Counted from the stretch's first letter, positions 11,108-23,583 are shown. The stretch is DNA of 64,000 bases from Rhynchopus euleeides (GCA_963210315.1 OY723296.1:1364001-1428000), one strand, 5' to 3'. A program made the numbers and translations. Notes: a model not told the origin generated them from the sequence alone.

Positions 11108-13393
11108 ATGCGTGCCCCCATGGCTGTGTTGTGTGTGTGCGCGCTCGCAGCAGCCGTCGCGCCCCCAGTCGGAGGGGGCCCCTTGATGCCTGGTGTTCCC
11201 CAGGGCCCCGCCGACAACCAGACAGGGCCCACAGGGCCTGGGGGCCCTGTGGGTCCGCTGCCAACAGACCCCAGGCCGCAGGGGCCGGTGCCGGGTCCGG
11301 GCGCCAACCAGGCAGGCCCTGTGGGCCCGCTGCCAACAGACCCCAAGCCGCAGGGACCGCTGCCGGGTGCAAACCAGACGGGGCCTGTGGGGCCCACGGG
11401 TCCACAGGGGCCGCTGCCGGGTCCGGGCGCCAACCAGACAGGCCCCAAGCCAGACCCCAAGCCGCAGGGGCCGGTGCCGGGTCCGGGCGCCAACCAGACA
11501 GGCCCCGTGGGCCCGCTGCCAACAGACCCCAGGCCGCAGGGACCGCTGCCGGGTGCAAACCAGACGGGGCCAACGGATCCCAAGCCGCAGGGGCCGGTGC
11601 CGGGTCCGGGTGCCAACCAGACAGGCCCTGTGAGCCCGCCGCCGGGCACGCGGCCTACAAACCAGACAGGCCCTCAGGGCCCGCTGCCAACAGACCCCAA
11701 GCCGCAGGGGCCGCCGGGCTCCGCGCCCACCGGGCCTGGCGGACCTGTCGGGCCCACCGGGCCCCCTTCGAAGCCCCAGGGCCCGCCCACGCCTCTGCCG
11801 CCTGTCGGGGCCCCAGGCCCTGGGCCATCGAGGCCGCCCATCCGCACGCCGAAGCCCGCCCGTGACACGCTGCCGCCGCGGACACCAGTGCCTTCACGCT
11901 TGACCCCGGGGCCCCGCCCGACGCCGGGACCGAAAGTCATCCCCACGCGGGCACCGAGGGTCATCCCGACTCCTGCGCCGCGTGTGTGGTGCACAGGGCG
12001 TGTGCACGAATGGGGCAGTGACGAGCAGGAGTGGTGCTGCCGTGAGAAGCACATCGGCTGCCGCGCGCCGGCACCCTACGACTGTGCGGCGAATGTGTCA
12101 TCCCTGCTGATCTGGCCCAGCGAGAAGCAGCGGTACTGCTGCAAGACTGAGCTGGTGGCCTGCGAGGCGCTCACGGAGAAGGTGTTTGACTGCGTGTGGT
12201 CCGCCGAAACCGCCACGCCCTGGACAGACGTGCAGAGCGAGTTCTGCTGCAAGGAGCAGCACGTCCGCTGCCCTGACGAGAGCGAGGTGCAGGAGAGGAG
12301 CAGGGAGCGGGTGTGCCTCGAGCGCGAGGAGAACGGCACCCTCTCGGATGACCCCAGCCTGATGAATGCATGCTGCAGGCGCTTCAGCACCGGCTGTCCC
12401 TCTGAGTTCGACTGCTTCGACGGGACGGATGTGAAGTCGTGGAGTGAGACGAAGACTGTCTTCTGCTGCCGCGAGAAGGATGTTGGCTGCGCGATGCGCT
12501 GCGATCGCAGCGAGGAGATGCTGTCGCAGGAGCAGGCGACGTACTGCTGCGAGCAGAAGGGCCTCAGCTGCCCTGACGACTGGCTGCGTGATCAGCAGCA
12601 GCTCGACGCCACCCAGGCGACGGAGGACGTGAATGCGGGAATGGTGCTGCGCGAGCTGCGCCTGAAGGTATCCGGCGACGCCGGCGACGTGCTTGACAAC
12701 CCGAAGCAGGCTCTGCGCCGCCTCCGGTGGGCCTTGCTGTGGGCATCGGATGTCCTCGCCGGCGACCCGCGCCGTCTCGTCGTCACCGTGCTGGGCGTGC
12801 TGATGGTCAACGCCACCGTGCCGCCCCCCGAGAAGCTGTCACAGTGGGTGGTGACGGTGCCGCGCTCCTGGAATGACGAGCTGCACACCGAGGAGGTGCA
12901 TCGCATCAAGACTGAGATGGGCACGCGCACCTCCCGCAGCGCCGCCGCCCTCGGCGCAACGACGCACACCGACAACACGGGGTACTACATTGACTACGAC
13001 GTGCAGGACGTCTCCCCCACTGTGGTGGACACGGCAGTCACGCAGATCGCAACCACTGCCACGGAAGCAGCTGAGGGGCAGGGTGTCCTCGGCACAACCG
13101 GCAGTGGCCCCGAGCTGCAGGTGCTGGGCTCTGGGCAGACGGACCTCGGTGTGACGACAGCGCCTGAAGGCGATCGCGCGGCAGATGACGAGGGCTGGAC
13201 GTGGCCCCTGGTGGGGGCACTGGGTGCCCTGTGCCTGGGGAGCGCCGTCACAGCGCTGGTTGTGAACCGCAAAAAGAAGGAGACCTGTGCCGCGGATGCA
13301 TTCCACGAGATGTACGACGTCGACGACCAGGCAGACTACACGGTGACGACTCAGGGAAAGCCCAAGCAAACCATCGAGACGGGCTGCATCTGA
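11108..13393 (+). CDS. Collagen-like, Cys-rich type I membrane protein (761 aa)
   Basis: The ATG at 11108 gives a signal peptide (RAPMAVLCVCALAAAVAPP). Residues about 25-290 are Gly/Pro-rich with recurring NQTGP and GPLPTDP.PQGP units. The many GPx triplets are collagen-like but irregular, and each NQT is a possible N-glycosylation site. Residues about 292-490 contain six modules of the form aromatic-CC-x5-(G/A/R/S)-C, for example WCCREKHIGC, FCCKEQHVRC and YCCEQKGLSC. An uncharacterised, possibly folded extracellular domain follows (about 500-690). One membrane span lies at about 699-719 (WPLVGALGALCLGSAVTALV), then a basic stop (NRKKK) and a 40-residue tail. The expected role is a cell-surface or extracellular-matrix protein. 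The single-exon structure and a consistently open frame support the call. The exact family is unknown. Confidence 0.8.
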   Translation: MRAPMAVLCVCALAAAVAPPVGGGPLMPGVPQGPADNQTGPTGPGGPVGPLPTDPRPQGPVPGPGANQAGPVGPLPTDPKPQGPLPGANQTGPVGPTGPQGPLPGPGANQTGPKPDPKPQGPVPGPGANQTGPVGPLPTDPRPQGPLPGANQTGPTDPKPQGPVPGPGANQTGPVSPPPGTRPTNQTGPQGPLPTDPKPQGPPGSAPTGPGGPVGPTGPPSKPQGPPTPLPPVGAPGPGPSRPPIRTPKPARDTLPPRTPVPSRLTPGPRPTPGPKVIPTRAPRVIPTPAPRVWCTGRVHEWGSDEQEWCCREKHIGCRAPAPYDCAANVSSLLIWPSEKQRYCCKTELVACEALTEKVFDCVWSAETATPWTDVQSEFCCKEQHVRCPDESEVQERSRERVCLEREENGTLSDDPSLMNACCRRFSTGCPSEFDCFDGTDVKSWSETKTVFCCREKDVGCAMRCDRSEEMLSQEQATYCCEQKGLSCPDDWLRDQQQLDATQATEDVNAGMVLRELRLKVSGDAGDVLDNPKQALRRLRWALLWASDVLAGDPRRLVVTVLGVLMVNATVPPPEKLSQWVVTVPRSWNDELHTEEVHRIKTEMGTRTSRSAAALGATTHTDNTGYYIDYDVQDVSPTVVDTAVTQIATTATEAAEGQGVLGTTGSGPELQVLGSGQTDLGVTTAPEGDRAADDEGWTWPLVGALGALCLGSAVTALVVNRKKKETCAADAFHEMYDVDDQADYTVTTQGKPKQTIETGCI

Positions 13394-15719
13394 ACACCCA
13401 CAACCTCCCCATCTCCCTGAACGAAGTGCTGCACAGTCTCCGGCGGAAAGTCAGTCCTGGCTGCTGTGGCCCAAACCCTCATTGCGTGTGCCGTGTGAAT
13501 GTGTCTCACAGCAGACAGCCATTTTGCCCTCAGCAAGGCATGCCAGGGGGGGCTTGTTGCGTGTCACCCACACACCCACCCACCCGCTCCCCCCCTTCCC
13601 CATTCCATATCTTGCGAAAGCGAAATGCACCTGCCAAAATTTTCTGCGCAGGCGCGATGATATGTGCCGGGTTCACCCTCTTCTTTCTTTTCTGGGCAGA
13701 ACAGAAATAAAATGCCAAAAAAATAGGATTTCAGATTCCTTCTTCTCTTTCACTCTTCCCTCTCAAGCGCCTTGCCGAGATGTGCCTGCTGGCGTGCTGC
13801 TCCTTCGCAACGAAAGGCCCCAGATGACACACAAGCGCTGACCCAGATCAAAAAAACCCCCTCTCCACTGAGACAACCGGCGCGTGACCTTATGCAGGTG
13901 CGGCTCTTCTGTGTGCATCACCGACCACTTCGCAGAGTGGTCCCCTTCTCCCCTGCACCTGCCGCATTGAACAAAGCGCACGCCATGGTATTGTCTCATG
14001 CATCGTCTTGCCGCATCCCTTTAGGCCTCGTGGGCAAATGCAGCTGAGTGCCCGAAAATATCGGTTGTTGTCGGCAGAAGTGCAGGCAAATATACCGGAA
14101 TGCAGGGGCGGGGGTGGGTGTCGAGGCGTTGCCGTCTCTCGAAGCCTCGCGGGCCTCGGTTGTACCTATCTATCATACCCATCTCACCCCAGATGGAGTG
14201 GGGGCGGGGTGGAGCGGGGGGGCGGGGTGGGTGCTTGTATGCCCACCCACCCACCCGCCTCCCACACCCCACACACACAAACAACCCTTGAAGTTGACGA
14301 TGGTATCATCTCATTCAAAAAAGGAAGATTCGAATGAATCAATGTCGTCTAGAAATATACAGGTGGACTATAATATACCGCTAGGAACACATTTTCTCCC
14401 CACAGCCAGACTGTCACACAACAGGCCGAGCACAGCAGTGCAGGGTCTCAGACAAACTGCCTGTCTCAAGAGCGAAGGGAGGTTGGCTCTGCCCCTTGCT
14501 CTTATTGGAATTTTAGCGATCCCCCCCTCCCCCGCGCTTCAGTCTCTCCGTAACCACAGCCCCTGCCTCATACACCCCAGCCCCGAACACCACCCCTCTC
14601 GCAAGCTTTGGAGTTTTAGGCGAAATCCAGCGCAGGTTTATTGTTATATCCCACGTTGTTCCATCTCGTCTGGGCATGGCTGTTGTTCGTTACGCGGGTT
14701 GTGGGGGGTGGGAGCCGGGGGAGGGGGGGGGGTGTTCGCAAATGGTAGTCTACTGCAAGGCACCCTCATCCCCCATCCCCCCCTTCCTGCATAACAGTGG
14801 CCATTGGCCAGGCCGCTCGCAACATGCCTTGGACCCGCGTCTATTGTCATCACGTTTGTCGTGAAGGCAGCGTGGAGTCAAGCCGTCTTGTCTGCTTTGG
14901 TGGAGTGTTGCATGACCTCCCGAGACGGATGGGTTATCCTGCAGAATAGGGGGCCGCATCACAACACAAACAACGAGACAAACCAATAACACAGTTTGAC
15001 ACAGAGCGAAGGCCCTTCATAGCTTCTTGGTCAGTGCAACGTGGTTGGCGCAACGTTTGGTCTTTTGATGTGGGAATCGCATTGAGCAGGTGGGTGCGCT
15101 CCTTGTAAAGGGGAGAGGGGTCGTTCTACACAGCAGCAAATAACAAGAGTCACAGAGAGAGAAAGAGAGAGAGAAAAAAAATGCCACGCGCGTTTGTCTG
15201 CACAACCTGTTCACGAGATCAGCCGGCAATTCTCCCAACCCCAACCCCAACCCCAGCCCCATCCCGTGCCCTTTCTTGTCCTTTGTTCCTTTTGAACTTG
15301 AACTTCAATCTTTTTTTATCGAACGGTGCAGCAAATACCCAACCCAGTGCAGGAGGGGGAGGAAGGTTCCCATTAGCATGCTCCCCACAAATCACAGTGG
15401 GGGTGCCTGGGTTGGTCTGGATTGGTCTGCCTGACTTTGAGGTGGTGGCGACGGGTGAATATTTCCTTTTTCTTTTTTTTTTGCAACGCATGCTTGCGCA
15501 GGGCATTTTATAGGGGCGAAATCTACGCTCATTTGGGCTTAAATGTGAGGCGTTCCCCGATTTTTTGACGGACCCCCCGGCAAGTGAGTCTTGCACTGAA
15601 TGGGTCACCTCCCGGCTCCTCTCTCAGGGACCAGTCCTCGGGCGCCGGAGGATAGTCCAAAAAATGGGCTCCGGGACCAACATGTCGCAGTCCCGTGCAC
15701 AAGGGCCTGGCTACAAGAC
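13394..15719. other. Gene-free stretch downstream of the collagen-like gene
   Basis: No supportable gene. It contains G-rich low complexity (14190-14230, 14700-14740) and AT-richer blocks. An AATAAAA-like sequence near 13706 could be the poly(A) region of the preceding gene, but it is 310 bp past the stop and is a weak signal. Confidence 0.45.
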
Positions 15720-16150
15720 AGGCACATGCCACAAGGGGGGTCTGGGGGGCGGAGCCCCCCAGCCGCCGGAGGCCACGGTAGTGAACATCTGTTCCTTGCA
15801 GGTGTACAGATTCTGCATGAGCTGGCTGCGTCCTCCTGAGGCTACTGAGGGTGGTCTGCACTCCATTCCCTGATGTAATATCAAAGGGTTGGGTGCAAGA
15901 CAGGTATACAGCACAGGGGGGGTCTGGGGGGCGGAGCCCCCCAGCCGCCGGAGGCCACGGTAGTGAGCATCTGTTCCTCTGGCGTACGATTCTGTGTGCG
16001 CTGCCTGCGTCCCGAGGGTGGCCTGTATTCCATTCCCTGATGTCACCCCAAAGGGTTTGGGGTGACAAAGACAGGCATACGGCACAGGGGGGGTCTGGGG
16101 GGCGGAGCCCCCCAGCCGCCGGAGGCCACGGTACTGAACGTCCGTCCCTT
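15720..16150 (+). repeat. Three tandemly spaced copies of the GC-rich hairpin module
   Basis: Copies begin near 15735, 15917 and 16090, about 175-180 bp apart. Each has the stem CTGGGGGGC / GCCCCCCAG around loop GGA, followed by CCGCCGGAGGCCACGGTA and (in two) CATCTGTTCC. The sequence between copies is also similar (GACAGGCA..GGCACA before each hairpin; TATTCCATTCCCTGATGT between), so the full repeat unit is about 175 bp. Other copies lie at about 7479, 25412, 25577, 33183, 56655, 60190 and 60370. Confidence 0.85.
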
Positions 16151-16737
16151 CGCGGCCTGCGTTTTGTCGGGGTTTGACAAAGAAACTGGACAGAAAAACA
16201 GTCGGGTAAGTTGCTCGCAGTCCGTGGGCATGAGTCCACTCTCATCTGCAAGGCTGCCCAGCCGCCACCCCCCGGATTTTTCCCGGAAATCTTTTTTTTT
16301 TTCCTTAAATGTGAGGGATCGCCTCAGTTTAGACCCCCTATAATATGCTCTGTGCTTGCGAGAATGAACAATGCGACAGTGCAGCTTGCAGCTCTGCAGG
16401 GCTGTGGCTGCACTAATCCAACAAGAATTCGAACAAATATGTACAACATGGAACAGCTCGGAAAAACGCAGGGTTTCGTGCATGATCGGCAGAGAACCAA
16501 AGGGTGTGTGGGTGAGCAACTTTTAGCTCCTGTTTGATCGCACGAAATTTCGCGGCTGTTCGATGTTGTTGCGCACAGTGCCCGGGCATTGTGCATTGCC
16601 CATATCTTCACCCCACCCCCCCACCCACCTTTTTTTTGTCTCCTCTGGGAGTCGAAACCAAACTAGAGTACGGCCAGCAGGCTCAAGCACTCTGCGGGAG
16701 AGACTTAAAGAGTGCAAGAGCCCCCCCCCCCCCCCTA

Positions 16738-17884
16738 GGGGGGGTCAAATGGGGGTGACAAACACGATTTTTCAAAAAACCGGCGCAGAGGCCCCAAAGC
16801 CCCCGTAAACCCTCCAAACCCCCCCAGATCGGTCCGGAAACCCATCGAACCCCACTTTTCCACCATTCCGGGCACCTCAGGTGCCCGAATTGGGGTACCT
16901 AAATTTTGTGCCACCGTTTGGTACCGTACAGTGCCACTGTGTGGGAGGTTGGAAAAGAAAATGCCCCAACACACCACATCTGAGGGTTGCAATGCATGTT
17001 GCTTGCCAACCACGTCATCCGGTGGGTGTCAGGCGCTATGTAGGTGGCATTAGCCAGGTCTTCGATGTGTTCTGGCTTGTATATATACCTCCCTGCCTGC
17101 GGCACAGGCACTGCCTTTGTCCCCCACACCAGCCACAGAGAGCGTATTGTACTCGGTCCACGGTTGCTGATTCATTGTGATGCGTTGTATCCTCGAGTGA
17201 ACGTCACACACTAGTGGCACCACCACCCGCCATCCGAGAGCTGTATTGACTTTGCGCGCTTCCGTTGTATTCACCTCGCCACGCATATTGCACCGTTCAG
17301 TACCAGTGCTCTTGGGCCAGGCAAAGTAGACCGCAGCAACTACCAATTCTGGCACAATGGGTACCACGACAGCGCACTTCATGTGTTCCCGGAATGTACA
17401 GCTCGTGTTGCAACAGTCGTTGTCAACACATCCCGGTTGTGGAGCACTGCTGCACAGGAATCACACGACCATCTGGACTGTTCCGTACCTACAGGCAGCC
17501 TCCCGGTGCATGGTGGCAGGGAGGTATATATACAAGCCAGAACACATCGAAGACCTGGCTAATGCCACCTACATAGCGCCTGACACCCACCGGATGACGT
17601 GGTTGGCAAGCAACATGCATTGCAACCCTCAGATGTGGTGTGTTGGGGCATTTTCTTTTCCAACCTCCCACACAGTGGCACTGTACGGTACCAAACGGTG
17701 GCACAAAATTTAGGTACCCCAATTCGGGCACCTGAGGTGCCCGGAATGGTGGAAAAGTGGGGTTCGATGGGTTTCCGGACCGATCTGGGGGGGTTTGGAG
17801 GGTTTACGGGGGCTTTGGGGCCTCTGCGCCGGTTTTTTGAAAAATCGTGTTTGTCCACGTAAAAGGGTGGCATTTGACCCCCCC
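16738..17884. mobile_element. 1147-bp foldback element, copy 1
   Basis: Ends are GGGGGGGTCAAATG and its complement. The two arms (about 16738-17098 and 17516-17884) are near-perfect inverted repeats about 360 bp long, around a spacer of roughly 417 bp. The left flank is TA after a C-run; the right flank reads TC where TA would be expected. A copy of the same length lies at 57494-58640. Both arms carry the same outward-reading open frame (about 65 shared codons ending GTKRWHKI), and the spacer carries a 110-codon minus-strand frame (17050-17382). Neither is recognised with confidence; they may be remains of a transposase. Confidence 0.85.
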
Positions 17885-17936
17885 TCCCCCAACTTGCCCT
17901 TCCTCCCTTCCTTTTGCACACCCCCCCCCCCCTAGG

Positions 17937-19123
17937 CATACAGTGCATCCGAATCGGTTATCGGGCATTATCGGATTTTCGGGGAAAATCCCAAATTATC
18001 GGATCCGAATCGGACATTATCGGGCATTATCGGACATCCGATAATCAGTGTTCGTGTGCGTTGTGGGCACCAGAACACACTCTTTTCCCTTTTTGTCGTC
18101 ATTTCTGCCTCACGAGAAACCCCCCAGACCCCACGCTTGATATTTTTTTGAGTTTTAGTGGAGTCGTGCAGCCGCAGCTCATCAGAGCTGCCAGCTGAGT
18201 TGCACACTGAGGGTGCACCCGAGGGAGCTCGTCCTGCATCCCCGACCCCCGCTCCACCACCGCGTCGCGCGCTTCCGTCGGGACCACCGCGTAGTCAGCG
18301 GTACTGGCGCCCTTGTCCTGCAGGTGTCCCTGGGGCGTTGGTTTTCGAAAATCCGGCATTGACTAAATAGCCACGGGGATTGTTGTAACACTTTCCGGTG
18401 GGGGCCACCAGGGGGGTCTGGGGACCAGACCTGTGGCATGTATCTGGAGACTACCTTGTGCCTGCGCGATAATGCGGAGTCATATCGGGTGATGGAGACC
18501 GGACGGCCCTCAGTAGCCTCAGTAAGCTGGACGCAGCAAGCCCACCCAATCTGGACGCCCGCAAGGAACAGATGTTCACTACTGTCCTTCGGTCGAAGGC
18601 TCGCTTGCCAGGGGGTTGTAACAACCCTAACCCTGATCAGTGCTGGCGCGCTCGACCGGTGCCCGGTCGAATGAATTTTTCAAATATTTTTTTGGGGGCG
18701 GATTTGCTGGCTTGGCGCGCTTCGCGCGCCAAGCCCTCCCAGCATCGAGCCCCGTGCACTTCCCTGCCTGCCACACCACCCCCCTCGGCCCCGTCCCTAG
18801 CACCGGGGCATTGTTGGCTGGTGTGCCCGCGGCACGGGTCGTCGTCGAAAACCAATGACGGGGCCTGTGTTCCTGGGGCACTGACGAGGCCGAAGGGGTT
18901 CACCTATTCGGCCCCCGGTCGAATGGTCGAATGGTGGCCCCCAAAACTTTTTCCGGTTGAATCGACCACCCCGCGCCAGCACTGACCCTGATCAGGCAGA
19001 ATATTGGTAACATTTTCTGGTTGAAAAACCCACCCAAAAAAAATTATCGGATGATTATCGGATCCGATAATCATCCGATAATCGTCCGATAATGTATCGG
19101 ATCCGATTCGGATGCACTGTATG
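17937..19123. mobile_element. Non-autonomous hAT-like element (CATACAGTGC ends, CCTAGG duplication)
   Basis: The 1187-bp element is bounded by CCTAGG on both sides (17931-17936 and 19124-19129). Ends are CATACAGTGCATCCGAATCGG-type inverted repeats. The first ten bases are identical to those of the element at 36943-40257 that encodes a hAT transposase. Arms are built of TTATCGG / CCGATAA words and ATCGGATCCGATAAT palindromes. The interior is non-coding and includes a decayed hairpin module (about 18405-18590). It probably moves with a hAT transposase supplied elsewhere. Confidence 0.75.
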
Positions 19124-19127
19124 CCTA

Positions 19128-20656
19128 GGGAGGGGCAGAAGTGAGTAAATTGCCCACATTTTTGAGAAAACGCGCTAAGGCCACAAAACCCCCATCAACC
19201 ACCCAGAACCATCCCAAAACCCTCCGGAAATGCATCCCAGGGGTGTTTCATGACCATTTGGCACTATTTTTTGCCATTTTTTCGCCATGTAATTTTCGTG
19301 CCCCCCTTTTGTACCTCAGGGGGGCCAGAAGGGGGCCAGGCATCTCGCATTTCCCCTGTGTCACATGCCTCGAACAGCCAAGGTGAGAGAAGCTGCCCAG
19401 AAGCAGGCCGGGATCTTCTTGGGGCATCTTCTGACGACTATTTGTGAAGTAGGCACGCACAGAATACGCAGGATTGGTACACGGACTGTAACGGATGTAC
19501 GGACGTGCCCATGCCCACGGGCTGGGGAATATCGAGGGCCCAAACAGCAAGAGCTGATGCAGGGGGGAAGGAAGCGGGTGCGGTGCCTGCATTTCACAGA
19601 GGGTGCGATAATCGCAAGAGCTGCACTGGGAGGGCCGCAGTAGACGAGGGTGCGTTGCGATCCCCGAGTCGGATGCGCTGAACGTGCTGTGTGCGGACGA
19701 AGCCTCAAGCCCGCCCCAGGCCCGTCACCCTTTTTCGTTTCAGGGAGCGATGGAACTGACAGTGCATGTAAACACGTCCGTCACAGGTGAACCGGAGAAA
19801 TGTGTGCAAGTTGATGCATAGCTGCATGACCTGTCCAGATTCAAGGGGAATGAAGTATCTGTCTTTGCGGGTTTCCTGGGAGCCTGTTCCCGCTGCTACG
19901 TAAGAGAAGCACCGACACTGGTGCCTGCATCAGGGATACTCATACGGAATGCAGTCAACATGAGGTCGAGGCTGAAGGGATCCTTGCGGACGATGGAGAA
20001 GCCACGGACCCGGATACGCTCGCAGCTGCCCCGGTGTCACAGTTATGTTGAAAGATCCCATGCAATCCTTGGATGCCGTCCTTGGGGACCGCCTCCCGGT
20101 ACAAGCCCATCACGTACCATGCATACTCACAGCCATGGGCCCTTCGGACCCTTGCGAGTTCCCTTTACCCCACCGAGGAACAGGTGCAACGTGCACGACA
20201 GGCTGCCTGCCTGCAGCTCGCTGAAGATACGTGGGCAGACATCCACCAGGCGCAGATAGTCGCAAAGACGGACCGTGAGCTGAGCAGGCGATCCATGCAC
20301 ATAAGGGGTGGATGAGGCTGGAAAACTTGGCTTCCCCGCTCGTGGTGTGACTAGGAGCTGCCCATGGAGGTTATTGTGGACTACATGCACATCCCACCTG
20401 CAAGCAAACGGCAAATAACAGAACAGCCCCCTCGTGGCCCCCCTTCTGGCCCCCCTGAGGTACAAAAGGGGGGCACGAAAATTACATGGCGAAAAAATGG
20501 CAAAAAATAGTGCCAAATGGTCATGAAACACCCCTGGGATGCATTTCCGGAGGGTTTTGGGGTGGTTCTGGGTGGTTAGTGGAGGTTTTGTGGCCTTAGC
20601 GCGATTTCTCAAAAAAGTGGCTGATCGACGCTTTTTTGGACCTTCTGCCCCCCCCC
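19128..20656. mobile_element. TA-flanked element with GGGNGGGGCAGAAG ends and about 200-bp arms
   Basis: The 1529-bp element is flanked by TA at 19126-19127 and 20657-20658. Arms of about 200 bp (19128-19340, 20440-20656) are imperfect inverted repeats sharing GCGCTAAGGCCACAAAACC and CCGGAAATGCATCCCAGG. The hAT-like element 17937-19123 inserted across its left junction, since the CCTAGG duplication overlaps the first bases. The 1.1-kb interior has only short frames with no recognised domain. Confidence 0.75.
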
Positions 20657-20658
20657 TA

Positions 20659-23086
20659 CCCCCCCCCCCCCCCGTCCCAGCCCTTCCAGTCCCCCTTCCT
20701 CCCCGAGCCGGGTTTGCGGCGAAGGGTGTGGGTGTGTGTGGGGGCCTCCCGGTGAAAAAATACGTTGAGGGTGCCTACAGTAGCAACCTGTGTGCACCCC
20801 CCCCCCCCCCCCCCCAGCATTATTTTTTGTTGCGGGGGAGGCCCCCCCCAGAAGCTCCCAGCACCCACTCACCCACCCCGCCCAGCCCCACCTCTTGGGC
20901 CAAGCCCACTTCAGAACTTGGTACCATGTGTTGCGGACATTCTTCAATCATCTGATACTGCGAACATCTTGGATGCAACTCTGGCACGTCTTCCTCTCCC
21001 GCTTGGGTTCAGCAGTCTGACATGCACCCCCCTGTATAGCACCACCACCAACCCTGGACGCCGGTCAACGCAAGGGGAAAGAAATGCGAGTGGATGGAGG
21101 GGGTATTTCCCTCTGGCCACCCCTCCCCCCACCCTGGAGGGGGGGGGGTGCTGTACGCGGGCAGCGAGTCTTATTCTGCGAAAAAGCCAGCTGTTCTGTC
21201 AGAATCGACACAATCGCCGAGGGGGAGGGGGGGGGGTAAGAATGTGTTGAAATAATGTGCGGAACCTCGACACGCGTTGGGAATGCAAAATGTATTTTTG
21301 ACGACCATCCGTGGAACGAATGCCCTTCAGGGGAGGAACACCCTGCCTGGTTGCGTGTGAGGAATGGGAATAGGAACACACGCCGCAGCAGTCGGGGAGG
21401 GACGGACAAATCGGGTTTCCGGCGAGTCGGGCGACTAGCTTCCAACTAGTCCGACCGGAAATTCGCGGACCCGCGTGTGTTGGACCAAAAAAACAGGCTC
21501 CATGACCTCAAAAGTTCCTCTGACACCAGGCTCAATCCGGTGGATACCAAAGAACATACCTTCATGGCATGGCACGGGCCTTCTCGTGTTCCTGTCCAAC
21601 GATGCCCTTTCCTTTGAACTGCCAGAAGAGGTGTGACCAGGTCAAACCAAATGCTGGCGCATGTTGTGCACACAGTTTTACTGGGTGCACCGCGCAGGGT
21701 CTAACTACTCAATGCGTGGCCTCCCACAGACACCCCTCCGTATTTGGTTTATGCGGGCGCATTATGCCACATCTGCTGCGCTGGTTGCGGGGTACCACAG
21801 CTAGATGTGCAACCTTTCCCATCTACTCTCGCTTCCCGTAACGAGAGGCCCTCGCGCAACAGAAGGAGTGTTGTCTTCGCTGCCGATGGATCGTGCGAGT
21901 GTGCATCCCTCCCGATTGACGCAACCGAGGGTGCTCTGTCGTGTACAGAGTTGATGTGCGTGTCTATCCCCTCCCCTCCCCACTAAATCAGTGCGGCTCA
22001 AAACAAGCCGCACTGGTGTTCCGACAATTCCGACAGGAGTTCTCTAAAAAAAACAGACAAGGTGTATTGCCAGGGTCGCAGTGCATGTTGCCACACAAAT
22101 CATGCGTGTGTGTCTTGAATTTATACCGTGGTTCCAATGCGTTCAGCTGGCCCGAGAGGTTTCTTGGAAGGGTATCGCTTCCTGCCTTTCAAGGCATGGT
22201 GTCAGGTAGACCACCAAGGGTTGTTGAGTGACTGCCTCGAGAAACACCCCCCAACCCCTCAGCCCCCGCAGCAAGGTCGTGTCTGCTCTTGAGGGATCGT
22301 CTTTTGGCTTTTCTCGTCCGACCTTTTTTTTTGCACTGCGGCACAGTTCTTTCGCCCGTTCACTTTTTTACCCTCCTCAAAAAAAATGATATGGCGCTGC
22401 GGCGCCAAAGTTGTTCTGGTTTGGTGCGGTGGTTTAGCGTTCAGAATCCCAAATCATATGGCAATCCAAAGCAAAAACAAGCTAGTCAAAATAACAGGCC
22501 ACAGCAGCTCTGTGTGTCGATCCATTAAATTAATGCAACCAACTGAGCCCCCGGGGGGAAAATGTGACGGCTGCAGATGTGCTTGCTTTCTCATTTTATC
22601 ATCCGTTTCCTGTGTGAATGTGTGAATGTGGGCGTATCGATACCAGCGGCGAGGCACGTCTGTTGTGCCGCTCTGCTTGCTGTGGGTGCGTGACGTGTCT
22701 TGTGTGCCCATCTCTGGCAGCGTGCCAGGGGGAGGGAGAAGGGGCTTTGCTTGAATATTTTTTTGCTGGAATATCACAATGAACATCATGTTTAGCAATG
22801 CGCATACCGCATGCTGGCCATTAATAGTGCGTGACAGAACATCCCAAAAAAGAATCGGCATGCGAAACAGAAAAGCCAACCTGCTGAAAGTATGCTTCCT
22901 TTCCCCTTCCTCTATCGTGTCTGTTGTGATGTGGAACATCCTGTGGTTGATAATGGGCCACGTCACTACTCTGGGAGAGCAAGGCACCTCGGGCTTCAAC
23001 GTGCACGTCACGGCCGTCAGGCCGTTGTTCGAAACGGCGAAATCCCAAAAATAATCTGGCTTCCCCATGCGCAGTGTCACTCGTAA
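20659..23086. other. Gene-free stretch
   Basis: No supportable gene. There are C-runs (20659-20680, 20799-20815) and G-runs (21138-21150, 21223-21238). A frame at 22892-23086 on the + strand and a long minus frame at 22454-23080 overlap and have no recognised domain. Confidence 0.45.
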
Positions 23087-23185
23087 CCCTCGCTACCAGG
23101 TGTGACTGAGTGAGAAACAGTGAGCCACGGCCCACTTCCCCTCACTGACTGGCGAGCTGTGACGAGCTGTGCCTGGTAGCGAGGG
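23087..23185. repeat. 99-bp MITE-like inverted repeat
   Basis: Begins CCCTCGCTACCAGG and ends CCTGGTAGCGAGGG, a perfect 14-bp inverted repeat. The interior repeats GAGCTGTGACGAGCTGTG. A related, unpaired end lies at 33481 (CCCTCGCTACCAGTCACAG). Confidence 0.7.
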
Positions 23186-23430
23186 CCCCCGGTGGGCGAT
23201 GCTCCAATCCGATGAACTCCCATCAATGCCCCGCCCTCCGCAGCTCCGGGGGTTTTTGGGTTCTCAAAAAGAAACACAACTTAATTGGTGTAGCAGAAAA
23301 CGGGGTTATCAACTACGAACGTACTACGAAATATGGGGGGGGGGTGTGGGTTTTTTGCCCGATTTTGGTGCGATTTTGTTTGGGGGTAGGCCAACTGAGG
23401 TCAGGTGACTGTCCCATTTTTCCCGCTTTT

Positions 23431-23583
23431 TTGTCGTCACTTACTGTCACTTACGGTCACTTAGCTTCACTTACAGTCACCGCACTGTCACTTACAGTCA
23501 CAGAGCGTCACTTAGCGTCACTTAAGGTCACTTAGTGTCACTTACCGTCACTTACCGTCACTTAGTGTCACTTACAGTCACTC
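23431..23583 (+). repeat. Degenerate short tandem repeat (GTCACTTA unit)
   Basis: Roughly fourteen degenerate copies of an about 10-bp unit, (G)TCACTTANNG, run head to tail. Length variation of the unit and point changes suggest an old array. Confidence 0.75.

Noticed and set aside
15500..16350. Transposon bounded by TATAGGGG words around the hairpin trio
   Set aside because: The ends match over only about eight bases, and TTAAATGTGAGG is a direct, not inverted, repeat at the two sides.
22454..23086. Overlapping frames on both strands, one with a DNGPRH motif reminiscent of integrase
   Set aside because: The motif is isolated, there is no catalytic context, and both strands are open over the same stretch.
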